Source: Margaritispora aquatica | Taxonomy: Eukaryota > Ascomycota > Leotiomycetes > Helotiales > Discinellaceae | Direction of reading: 5' to 3' | DNA: 64,000 nucleotides | NCBI GenBank assembly: GCA_007644065.1 | Contig: VJWN01000007.1 | Coordinates: 1,426,001 to 1,490,000 of the forward strand | Shown here: positions 43,920-54,940 of the stretch, piece by piece | Numbering within the stretch: the stretch's first letter is position 1 | How the letters are laid out: the number at the start of each line of letters is the position of its first letter | Notes under the pieces: model-generated | Database searches by the model: none | Told to the model about the DNA's origin: nothing | What the model saw: the letters and a program-made list of their open reading frames with translations, nothing else | Translations under genes and position numbers: made by a program

Positions 43920-46737
43920 ATGTGGTTCAATGTACTCGTATTGTCAATTGCAATAGCATTGGCTAAAGCACAGTCACTAGACCTCACGCAATATGTCCTT
44001 CCTTCAGTATGTCTTGCCTCTGTTTGCAGCTGGTTTCTTGTGGCTGATCATCAATAGACTGGTAGTAACAGGGGCGGAAACACTTTCACTGGCGTTTGCT
44101 TGCCTTTTGGTATGGTCAAACTCGGTCCGGATGTGTTTTCGGGATCTGACAGTTATTCTGGACACGCTCCCAATGGAAACTTTACTGGGTTCTCAATGAT
44201 GCATGGTATGTCTCTTCCGTCTTGTTTTTGGATTTCAATGCCGCATCCGTCAAACGGTCCTTGGCAATTCGGATATGTCACTCTCACATATTCAGTCACT
44301 GCGATTTACTAATGTATAACACTAATGTACATGCTGACCAAGAGTAGAAAGTGGGACAGGTGGCGCTCCAAAGTATGGAGTAGTGTCGCAAATGCCATTT
44401 ATTGGCGAATTTCAAAGTTCGCCTACAACTCCCCGACTCAGTCCTGATATTACGTCCATCGGCTACTACAAAGCGACCCTCGATTCGAATATCACTGTCG
44501 AGCTTAGTGCAACAAGTCGAGCAGGTTTTTATCAGTATACCTTTCCTCAGGGTAGTGATGCTGGCATCACAGTCGATGTGTCTCATGTGCTGCCATCCTA
44601 CAGAGGACAAGGACTTTCTCAAGCCTACCTTGGAGGCAATATAACTACTTCTAAGAGCCACTATGAAGGCTACGGTGAATACAACAATGGTTGGAATCGA
44701 GCTCCTCTATGGAGAATATACTTTTGTGGACATTTCGACACGCCTTTTTCTTCTGAGATCTTCTCGGGAGCCGATGCCACGCCACTCCTGGGAGCCTCGA
44801 CTTTCACCTCCACGACAAGGCTAGGTGCCGTTTTTCGTTTCAATTCCACTAAAGTCACTTCACGAGTCGGAATATCCTTCATCTCAGCTAGTCAGGCTTG
44901 TGGAAATGTTAATTCACAGATTCCAGCTGGGACGACATTGTCGTCCCTCACAACTAATGCCCGGCTTATTTGGAACGAACAAGTTCTTTCCAAGGTGACA
45001 ACAACAGAGTCGGATACCACCAAACTGCAGCTACTGTACTCTTCAATGTATCATATGCACATGTTACCTTCGAATCGAACAGGCGAGAATCCACTCTGGA
45101 CTTCACCCGAGCCATATTATGATGACACTTTCACGCTTTGGGACCTCTTCCGCTGCAGTTTTGCTCTTGTCCAGATATTTCAGCCGACCATGCACTCTGA
45201 GTATATTCGGTCTTTGATCGATATTTGGAGACACGATGGATACATGCCTGATGGCAGAAGCTCGAATTTCAATGGTGCTACACAGGGTGGATCGAACTCG
45301 GACAACATTCTTGCTGATGCATATGTCAAAGGTGTACGAGGCGCCGTTAATTGGACAGCTGGCTACCAGGCTATGGTGAAGAACGCCGAAGTCACGCCAG
45401 CAAACAACAATGATACAAGAGATTTATCTTCTTCAACCAAAGAAGGTCGTGGGGCTCTTCCCGACTGGCTCGAGCATGGCTTTATTACACCCAAGTATGG
45501 GAGATCAGTCAGTCGAGCGATGGAGTATTCTGGTAACGATTTCTCTCTTTATCAGGTCGCCAAAGCTCTTGGGAAAAAGAAAGATGCTCAGAAATATCTG
45601 GATCGTTCTCGCAATTGGCGGAATCACTGGAATCCAAATGCAACCTCGCTTAATTTTACTGGTTTCGTGGTTCCGAGAACTGTAGATGGATTCCTTGACC
45701 AGGATCCATTGAGGTGTGGAGGTTGCTATTGGGGAGACTATTACTACCAGGCATTGCCTTGGGAGTATAGCTTCAATGCACACCATGATATCAATACGTT
45801 GATTGCTCTATGCAACGGCAGCGATGCATTCGTGGAGAGGCTCGAGATGACCTTTAAGTCCGGGATCAATACATCAGGTCGCTCTTCAGCCTTCAACGAT
45901 ACTATTTTTAACCCAGGAAATGAACCCAGTTTCACAACGCCCTACCTATATAATTACGTTGGCAGGCAAGACCTCAGCGTCAAGCAGAGCCGCAATGTAG
46001 CAAAGAGCTACTATTCTCCTACACCTGGTGGACTGCCTGGAAATAGCGATGCTGGAGCCATGGAATCATGGCTCATATGGAATATGCTCGGCCTGTATCC
46101 CATAGTTGGACAGCCCGTATTTCTCATCGGATCTCCCTGGTTCGCAAATACCACTATCACACTTGGCGCCGGCAAGAAGCTAAGCATCACCACAACTGGT
46201 GGCTCGGAAGATGCGTTCTATGTGCAGTCTTTGGTAGTTAACGGGAAGCCTTGGAATCAATCCTGGCTCACGTGGAACGATACTTTCGCGAATGGAGGCT
46301 CAATGGCATTTGTTCTTGGCCCGGAGCCGAGGAATTGGACGACTGGCAAATTGCCACCAAGTCCTGCAAGCGAATACGAGCAGACCGTTAGTCCTACTAT
46401 TATCGTTAACCCAGAAACGGCCACGATGGCTCCCACTGAGCCTCAAATTATGGAGGAGAGGCATCATAGACGAAAGTTGAGGAATGTTGGGCTGGGATTG
46501 ATGGGTGTAGCGGTGGTTCTCATGATTGCTTGTGCTCTGGGCGGTTGGTGGTTTTATTTTGGGAGGCAGAGGGTGAAGTCGAGGTCAGTGGAAAAGGACG
46601 AGGCTGGGAGTATGGATGGAAAGAGAGAAGTCATAGTACAGACTAGAGAGGTTGAGCAAGGAGCAGACGGTAGTGGTGTTAGTTCTGGTGAGAAAGGAAG
46701 TATACACATTAGCGAGATAGAGAAAGGGAAGACCTAG
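43920..46737 (+). CDS. GH92 alpha-1,2-mannosidase-like protein with signal peptide and C-terminal membrane anchor
   Basis: Calcium-dependent exo-alpha-mannosidase family; fungal members trim mannan or N-glycans. Exons 43920-44006, 44058-44205 and 44348-46737 give 874 aa. A signal peptide (MWFNVLVLSIAIALAKAQ) leads to the mature start LDLTQYVLPS, then the GH92 N-domain GGNTFTGVCLPFGMVKLGPD and FTGFSMMH. The C-domain shows PYYDDTFTLWDLFRCSF, GGSNSDNILADAYVKG, MEYSGNDFSLYQVAKALGK, WEYSFNAHHD and AGAMESWLIWNMLGLYP, all in the order of the family. Many NxS/T sites are visible. Near 790-818 is a hydrophobic helix (VGLGLMGVAVVLMIACALGGWWFYF) followed by a basic stop-transfer and an acidic cytosolic tail, so this is a type I membrane protein. 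Intron 1 (51 nt) has a GTATGT donor. Start chosen for the signal peptide. Confidence 0.93.
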
Positions 46738-47289
46738 GGTAGTATTTTTTAGCCATTTTTAACAAAAGAGTTCATAACCAAATCTTGAGCACTAGTGTTG
46801 TTATCCAACCTCAACTAAATCGCTATAACAGCTGTTTTGATACATGTAATGTTATCTACTTATAGCTTATTCTCTTTCTGCCTTTCAATTTTTCGGGGAA
46901 TGAAAGTCATTACTAGGAACACCACGAAGTTACCAGGAATGAGAAAAGTCTGATGTTCGATTTGAGCACTTAGAAACATCACTCGTAACAGAACAATGGT
47001 GATTAATAAGGTATCCAAAGGTAGTAAAGTAAGCGTTGTGAGTCAAAGACATTACGGAGGTAGGGTCATTCATTGATTCACTCCAAGCAGCCGAGTTGAG
47101 CAAATAGACGTGCGCACGGACCGCTGATCATGGCCTCGATTTTGAAATGGCAAATTCGCGACAAGCTTCATGGAGAAAGACCAAATTCGTACCTTTCGCC
47201 GCACAACCTCAGCAACCAAAAGTAAAGTAACAGAACAAGGTATCAACTAAGATCTCTATTGATGATTCACGACCGACGCGTTACCCAAT
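46738..47289. promoter_or_regulatory. Spacer between GH92 gene and RBM26-like gene
   Basis: About 550 bp between co-oriented genes, presumably the terminator of one and promoter of the other. No distinct motif recognised. Confidence 0.35.
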
Positions 47290-49734
47290 ATGTTGTTCAC
47301 CGACGATGAGCTACCGTTTCTTAAGAAATGGATTGTAAAGCGTCTCGAAAATACGTGAGCGAACCTACCCCATACAGCAGGAGTCTGACTAACATTCCGC
47401 TCCTCCCAGATCAGATGCAGACGCAGATGTGTTAGCAGATTATGTCCTGGCCCTCCTCAAACACGACGGCGATGAGCAGACTGTACGACAACTATGCGAA
47501 ACTGAAATTCCCGACTTCCTCAAGGAAGACTCCAGCATTTTCGTCCGCGACGTATTTGAGGCTATTCACTTCAAGACCTTCCTGCCCGGCCACATGGCTC
47601 CTCGAAAGGCTTCGGCGCCATTTGTACCACCTCAAGGCCCTTCAATGTCTCAATATGGAAATCTGGGGGGCATGGGAATGGGTGCGCCGATGGGAGCTCC
47701 AATGGGGCCGCAGAATGGCTCGTTGAAGCGCTCCTTCAGCGACCGAGGGGATATGGACGGGCAGTTTCAGCGAGGCGATTCAAATGGCAGATCGTACAAG
47801 CAACCAAGGAGGGGAGGACAGGGACCTGGTATGGGAAGAGGCAGTTTCGATAATTTCGGCCCAGGTGCTGGCAGAGGAGGACGCCCTTCGCCTGCACACT
47901 TGCAAAATTTACCTTCGATGTCCAACATGTCCCAAGGATCAATGCGACCTGGAATGCCTGCTATGGATACAAACATGCATATGGGCATGCCCAGCCCTCC
48001 TCTTGGTATGCCACCAATGGACCCAAACAATCCCCTCACAGCTATTTTGACTATGCAAGCATTGGGTATTCCAATACCAAATCTTGGTGGCCTTCCGCAA
48101 TCTAATTCGCCTGTAAACTCTGGATTTCCTAGGCCAAAGAGACCTAGATGTTTGGATTATGACCAGAAAGGGTTTTGCGCCAAGGGAAATACATGTCAGT
48201 TCGAGCATGGCGAGCATCACATATGGGTGCCTCCAGTGAAGAAGCAAGACGAATACGATCCTATGAACTCTGCGCTCCTGTCAGGACCTCCTAGTGGACG
48301 TGGTGGCTATGGTGCACACAGAGGTGGGGACAGAGGCAGGGGCCGTGGTGGACCAAATAATGGAGGTCAATTCAGCAGCTCAGCGAGACGTGGAGGAAGA
48401 TCCGAGTTCTCGTCTGACCGACCGAATTACGACAAAACAAATACTACGATAGTGGTTGAGAATATCCCCGAAGAGAAATTTTCAGAGAACGAAGTGCGAA
48501 CATTTTTCAACGAATTCGGCAACGTCATTGATATCGATATGAAACCATACAAGAGACTGGCGATTATCAAATACGATGATTGGAATAGTGCCAAGACAGC
48601 TTATAACTCTCCAAAAGTCATATTTGACAATCGATTTGTCAAAGTCTACTGGTATATAGGTCCGGAATCATTACCACAACCCCCTACTGGTGGTGCAAAT
48701 GGTGTTTCCGTCAGTGGATCAGCTTCTGGCACTCCAGCGCCTGAGAAGGCAGGTGAACCAGAAATGGACATAGAGGAATTTAAGCGAAGCCAAGAAGAGA
48801 AGCAAAAGGCATATGAAGCTAAGGCCAAGAAGGCTGAGGAGGTTCAAGCTGCCAAAAAGGACATCGAAAAGCGTCAAGAGGATCTACTCAGACGTAAAGA
48901 TGAAGAGAAGAGGAAGCTGATGGAGAAACTCGCTGCCAAGAAAGCCGCCGCTGTTCCTATCAAACGTGACAGCAGTATCCCTATGACAGCCGAGGAGAAA
49001 GCTGCTGCACAAACTGCACTACTCAAAGCACAATTAGCTGCTCTTGAGGCCGAGGCAGAGATTTTGGGTATTCAGCCATCATTTGATGAAGAGCAACCGT
49101 GGGCTGGTCGTGGGCGAGGACGAGGACGTGGTGGCTATCGGGGAAGAGGGGCCTATGTTCCAAGAGGAAGTCGTGGTGGTTACAGAGGTCGAGGAGGTGC
49201 TCCGTTTGCCCCTGTTCGTTCGTTTGCTCTTGATAATCGGCCAAAGAAGATCCGTCTCACAGGTGTGGATTTCACCAACCCAGTGCAGGACGAGAGCCTT
49301 CGCGAGTTTCTCTTGGTGAGTTGTGTTACTATCTTGACTTGATAACCCGCTAACAAATTTAGGGTATCGGCGAATTCACAGACATTGATGTAACACCATC
49401 AGCGACATCAGTCACGTTCAAAGAGCGCTTTGTAGCCGAGAAGTTCATGGCCACCGGAGGCGAGCTCCCTTCGATCGGCAAAGTTGAAATGGCATGGATC
49501 CAGACACCTCTCCCACCCATCAACAAAACTTCCTCCATACCTTCCGTGGAAATTAAGCAAGAGAATGGTCATCCAGACGACGACACGAATATGGAGGAAG
49601 GTGACGCGATGGTATCAACTGCTCGCTCTGTACAACATGTACCTATTGAACAACCACATCATGCGAGTGGTGGTGGCGAGCAGGAGAATCTCGATTACGA
49701 TGTTGCGGACGAAAATGACTGGGGTCCTCAATGA
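47290..49734 (+). CDS. RBM26/27-like RNA-binding protein (PWI-like, CCCH zinc finger, RRM, RGG)
   Basis: Nuclear RNA-binding protein resembling human RBM26/27 and fission yeast Rmn1, which work with the nuclear RNA surveillance (MTREC/PAXT) machinery. Exons 47290-47354, 47410-49315 and 49363-49734 encode 780 aa. Order: an N-terminal PWI-like helical domain (FTDDELPFLKKWIVKRLE ... VLADYVLALLKHD), a Gly/Met/Pro-rich linker, a C-X8-C-X5-C-X3-H zinc finger at about 268-290 (CLDYDQKGFCAKGNTCQFEH), an RRM at about 366-437 (TTIVVENIPEEKFSENEV ... RLAIIKYDDWNSAKTAY), a Lys/Glu-rich coiled-coil (about 465-560), RGG boxes (GRGRGRGRGGYRGRG) and a second RRM-like fold at about 625-705 (FLLGIGEFTDIDVTPSATS ... 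ERFVAEKFM). The Asp/Glu-rich tail ends DWGPQ. Confidence 0.92.
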
Positions 49735-50365
49735 GGGTGGGCGGCCTGAGGGGTGAGTGAAACAGGATATGGAAGGGTGAAGGTGTACAACTTTGTAGAT
49801 TATACTGTGAAACAGCATTGGTAGACGAGAGGAACCCCCCAAACCAGGCCGTATTGATGTCAGGATCTATTTCTTGTGTGCTTGCATGGATTGTGACAAG
49901 CAAGATTACTTACTTCTCTGTTCTTCTTCCTAGATTTCACTCTTGCGGCAGCACCAGCTTAGTAGCAAACCAGAGTGCCCACACTTATAGACAAGACTGT
50001 CGTCTTCCTATACATATATCTGGATACTGAATTCTACAACCCTACATTCCTGGCTACATATCTCAACTAGCCATCTCAACCCTCTAACATCTCCTTTCCT
50101 TCTATTTCAACAATCCAGCACTTCCTCTCCATAACATAGCTACCCTATACCACATCACATCTTACTCCCACCAACAAACACCAACGACCAACCACTAATA
50201 CCCAATTCCAATTCCAATGCCAATACTTCGGCAACCTTCCCTTCACTTCACGGTCTTCCACCCAATGAAGTATCTATCGTCTACACCATCTGCCTCCTTC
50301 GCCAAATTCACCAGATTTCCTTCTAACTATTTTGCTGGGCTGAGCTGAACTGGCAACGGTGATGA
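49735..50365. other. Intergenic, C/A-rich
   Basis: 3' flank of the RBM26-like gene. A long pyrimidine/adenine-rich stretch (about 50040-50300) with many CAA, CCA and TTCC words and very few G residues. No gene seen. Confidence 0.35.
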
Positions 50366-51249
50366 TCATGCATGGCGTCGTTCGCGGCTACGAGAGGTGC
50401 GAGTGCTGCGAGACCTCAGACCTAGGGGAGAGCTGCTTCGGCTTCGGCTATGGTGGGTGAGGTTGTGCTTGTGCTTGTTTGTTGCTTCTTTGAGGATGTT
50501 CATGGGTAGTCGCGAAATACACGCTAGAAAACAACCGCTGGCGAGCGGATGGAAGGCGTAGAGTGAAATGCCATAGAAGTGCAGACAGGGAATCAGCTCG
50601 GGCTCGATTCCTCGATGAAGCGCATTGTAAATTCGTTGATAGACTGTAGGTTTGAATCACCCCTTCTTATTGCTTATTGCAAATCTCGCAGATCTGAACC
50701 ACCTCTCACGATTGGACATTGCTAATTCCAGAGCGATTGAAGTTCTACAGCGCATCGACTCCAAAGTCTCCGCGAAAGGCATCGTGCGATTCGATCATGG
50801 AGCTAGTGTATGAAGCATTTGATCTTCCCTGCCCCCATTGCTTTCCCTTTAGACTAGCGATGAGAGTAACTCATATTTCGTCCGCGTTGTGCAATTGTTT
50901 GCCGCACGAAATCTTGGATATGTCCTTTGAGGTCGTTGGTACAACTTTGCGCCTCCATCACGAATGCCGTGTTTCTGCCAGTTGATGACACCAAGGCTCT
51001 CCTCCAACCTGCTCATTGTGTGGGTATACTCCGTTCATCTTCACCGAAGTCACCCTTCTGCAACAAACATCGTAGACTTTGGCTGTTGCCTGTGGGGTGT
51101 TGCTTGGGACGAGTGGTGCTTCGAATTCTACGTAGGTAAGGGGTGATTAGCGAGGGCTCCACTACATGATTTTGAGTTCAGCGCACCTGCGTTCCCCAGG
51201 ATCATCGCACCGAATACGAAATCACCTCGCTAGTGCTTATGCTCGCCAT
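50366..51249 (-). pseudogene. Decayed AKR7-type aldo-keto reductase (aflatoxin aldehyde reductase family)
   Basis: Pieces of an AKR7 protein lie in order on the minus strand but in several frames. They are FVFGAMILGNAG (about 51216, N-terminal strand), GAGKIKCF (about 50845), RTMPFAETLES (about 50775), SGISNVQS then a stop then EVVQICEICNK (about 50700) and KPTVYQRIYNALHRGIEPEL followed by CLHFYGISLYAFHPLASG (about 50655-50540). Disabling changes are visible: TGA codons at 50706-50708 and 50657-50659 where the family has Trp, and a 7-bp tandem duplication (CAATAAG twice, 50666-50679) that shifts frame between them. The two TGG-to-TGA changes suit C-to-T mutation on the other strand, as in RIP. 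The last frame stays open into a Ser/Arg-rich tail ending at 50366 (HSRSRSSSPLG, STRTSRSRERR), which does not belong to AKR proteins. Confidence 0.75.
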
Positions 51250-51924
51250 ATTGGATGATTTTCAGACTAGCTGTTAGGCTCGAGGGCTGGTGGTGAAGTG
51301 TGCAAGTGTCTTCAATAGGCTCAATTGAAATTTTTTTGCAAGACTTCCTTTCCATCATTTCGTTTCAGGAACTGTCCCCTCCTTAGGTACTCTATCATCC
51401 GCCCAGTAACTCCAAACTCCGTCATTGGAGTATTCCCGTGCATCAAGTCAGTCTGGGGCTTTTATCATTTTCGGCCGAAAAACTGTCTGGGATCTCCTAG
51501 AGCCTTCCCCCTGCTTTCCACCTGGACAAATCAGAGCAACGTAATTTCTTAAGTGATGGATCGCAAAGCGTGAATCGCGCAAAATTTATGCAATGTTGCA
51601 GAAGCCAAGAGTAACAGGCTGATTAAGAATACTACCTAAGTATGAGAATATAGTGATGGAGTTGAAGTGGGCTCACAGTGAACCCCCTCTACAAGCGAAG
51701 TTTAGCCGAGGCCACCATTCCAAACCCAGATTTGGTGGCAACTCAAACTAGACCTCGAAGTTCGATGTTGCAGGATCAAAACTGTAAATTTGTGGAAGGT
51801 ATTCAAAGAGCGTCGTTCCCTTTTTAATTTTCACATCATTAGTACCGTTTAGGGGGTTGAAAGCAATCATCAAAGCTAAAGTATACTGTTTCGTATCGAT
51901 CAACCAATAAGCAGCCTCGCTGGG
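51250..51924. promoter_or_regulatory. Upstream region of the Zn2Cys6 regulator
   Basis: About 675 bp, divergent between the AKR7 pseudogene and the transcription factor. Palindromic TTCGGCCGAA is at 51470-51479, which could be a CGG/CCG-type site. Binding is not shown. Confidence 0.3.
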
Positions 51925-54400
51925 ATGGATCCCCGCACTGTCTCAAAGAGGAGACGTCTGGTTACTACATGCTCCGAATGCCATCGTAGGAAGCAAAAGG
52001 TGCGTGTCTCTCTCGCTTTAAGTAATCAAGCAATGATATCATGACCTAATCAGACTCTCCAATTGTAGTGCAATCGCCAAAAGCCATGTAATATATGCAT
52101 AGCTCGTAACGTGCCGGAGCGCTGTTCCTATGGAGGATCACCAGGGTAAGATTACGTAGGCCGAATCTATCGGCCGATATATCTTCGTCGCGTTGGATTG
52201 CTGTTGTAGCGTGTGTACTCGAGCAGTTTTACTGACTTGAGAGTGCTGTTTAGACCCAGTAGCAAGACTGCTCCGGACAAAAAACAGAATGTTTCTGTTC
52301 AGCATGAGGAAGATTACCAAGACTCGGGCTTCCAGGGACTTGGATTTGCTGACCGAATTGGCTACTCGCCCATGGTTGGAACAAATGTCTTTGTTGATAT
52401 GCGTCAGGTGATTTTTCCCGTTGGGACTGCATCTCAGCTTGTTAACTATCATGCAGGTCTTGGATGATGAATTCAATGATCATAATGATGATAATGATCC
52501 CCATGTTCTGATGTCTCAAAAACAACGAGCCAGTGCAAGATTTTGGAATCTTGTGAAAGAATTACCTTCGAGGAGCATCCTCGAGGAATTGATCAACACT
52601 TACTTCTCCGAGGTGAATTGGTACTATCCTATTCTCGAGAGGTACTACTTTGATCAGTTGTACACGTCTTGGATCGACAGAGTTTACAATGTGAAGAGCA
52701 AAGCAAAGCCATCACAGCTGTCAGATCTCTCGAGGGATGTCGTTTATTTCTCAGCTATGGTAAGATTTTGTCAGATTTACAATATCAACAAGTAGTGGAA
52801 GCGAGATCAATACTTTAATGTTTCCTCCAAGCTCCAATCTACAATTTAATCTTCAAAAGAGATATACTAACCAGTTTTTCTAGCTTTACCAGGTCATTGC
52901 AATCGGTCTACAGTTTGCTGCACCTAGTGCCGAATCCCCAAAGATACTTCGAGTGGAGACTGTAATCCTGAGTGATCGTCTGAGCAGACAGTTCAGCGAC
53001 AAAGGTATGGCTATCATGAACATCTTAGGTCGGTATCATACGACCATTTCGGGAGTGCAGCATGACTTCTTACGAAGCTTGTGGTTGAAAGATTGTGGAA
53101 GAGGTTCGGAATCTTGGCATTCACTCGGCAATGCCATCAGGCAAGTTCATCAATCCTCGCCGAGGTCTCGTATACTGACGATCTCCACCTAGGCAAGGTC
53201 AAGAGCTTAATCTACACCTGCAAAGCAAAGTTACTCAAGATGCAACTTCTAGTCTTGAAGACACCCTAGCCAGTCTCTGGTTGGATGAGTATAAACGCAG
53301 AATCTGGGTTCATTTGTTTGTATGGGACAGGTAAGTGTTTCCGATCTTGTTTAATCTCGTCACGACCTAAAATCAGCAGTCATATGGCACTTGTCCTCGG
53401 TCGACCGAGGATTATCAACGCAAATGATTGTGACATTAGGGAACCGATCGATTGTAGTATACCCAACAACCCACTGGTATCAGTACCAACTGCACATATT
53501 CTCTTGGGCACTGATACACCATCAAATTTCACAACAGCTCTGTTTCAAAATCAAATGGCATATCTGATCCACGAGATGAGAACAAATGGAGCCAATCAAA
53601 GATGTCCGAAGGATTACAATGTCATACAGGATCTTCATCAGAGAGTGGAGAATTTATTGGACAATGTGCCTGCCATGTTTCGCTCTACGAACCCCGACAC
53701 ATCCCAAGACGCACAATACCCCAACTTGCCTCGACAGCGAATACAGATTCTGTGCTCTGCAAACTCCTTTCTCTCTGCTTTGCACCGTCCTCACATTCAC
53801 ATCTACCCTCAGAGTCGACGTGCCGCTATACTTGCTGCAGTCACTATCATTGAAGCTCAGGAACGCTTCTTCGAAATGACACCACCCCATCAGTACAAAT
53901 TCTTTGGACTAGCATTTTTTACTATCGATGCAGCATCCTTCCTCGCCACTGTCTGCTTGGTCTACCCACCTCCTGATCCGGGGTTTCGAGCTCGCATTAA
54001 TAATAGTCTCCAACAAGCCATTGCCAGGTTGAAAATTCTGGAAGTAACAAATGCCGTCGCTGGTGCAGGACTTAAGCTCATCACGCATTGTCACGAAAGA
54101 ATGCAGACAGCTTTCGCCCTCGATCCCAACCTCGGCATTTCATCTCCAGATAATATGACATTTGGCGGTAGTATGACTGCGTCGTCGTCGGATCTGTTCA
54201 TGACTAGGGAGTATCCTCGACCACTCAATCTCAACAGCTTTCAGCAAGACATGTATTTCCCGGCCCCGGCGTTCGAGCCGGAGATATCGATGGACAATGA
54301 GTTTGATACGACTTATTGGATTGAGAAGATGGCTAATGTTTCTTACGTTCCGCCTGAGGATCCAAGCTTTGATCCTATGTGGGCCTTGCCGATGCCATGA
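51925..54400 (+). CDS. Zn2Cys6 fungal-specific transcription factor
   Basis: DNA-binding regulator of the Gal4 type. Seven exons: 51925-51999, 52069-52145, 52254-52407, 52457-52759, 52884-53140, 53193-53330, 53380-54400; 674 aa with consistent phases. The zinc cluster spans exons 1-2 with Cys at 16, 19, 26, 32, 35 and 44 (C-X2-C-X6-C-X5-C-X2-C-X8-C), preceded by the basic KRRR. The middle homology region includes ILEELINTYFSEVNWYYPILERYYFDQLY and, after splicing, RRIWVHLFVWD...HMALVLGRPR. The intron at 53141 uses a GC donor (AG/GCAAGT). The last intron ends AATCAGCAG, a NAGNAG acceptor that would add or drop one residue. The C-terminus is acidic and aromatic (activation-like). Target genes are unknown; the neighbouring AKR7 remnant might once have been one. 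Confidence 0.92.
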
Positions 54401-54940
54401 GCTTGCCACGGTGTCAGCGACCGAAGTCAGATTAGTTTAGAGACTTACGAAGATATGTATTTACGAAAAACTGATTTAGACTTGAAAATGCAGGACAACA
54501 GTGCTGGAATGTAAGACTGCTCAGTAAGGGCTGCAAAGATGAAAGCAGCTATATCGAGAGTCATATATAGTCTCTAAGCCATGCTTCCGGGAGTCAGTAA
54601 GAGGCGTGGCACTAAACTGCCTGTAGATGTGATGCAAAGTGGGTCACGAAATATTCATTAGATGTGCAGAACGAATAGCTGGAATGCAGAGAAAATACCA
54701 TCGATTGCAGCCAGCTCATGCGGGGTGATTACAATCTATATTACCATTTTTTTTCCATCGGTTGCACGAAGAAATGGTTATGTTGAAGTTCACATGTTCG
54801 ACTATTATCATTTGATACTCATCGTTGCCGGAGCCCAAGACTCACAGCACGCTATCCTCTGCGCTAATCTGTTGAGGATATACCCAATGCCCCATACTAT
54901 TCCCAAAACTCCTAAACCCCAAAGATGTCGATACTAGTTA
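54401..54940. other. Intergenic between converging genes
   Basis: 540 bp of 3' flank for the transcription factor and the 2EXR gene. No feature supported. Confidence 0.35.

Noticed and set aside
50366..51249. Reading the AKR7 region as an intact multi-exon gene
   Set aside because: Stops and frame breaks fall inside conserved blocks without splice signals that would remove them.
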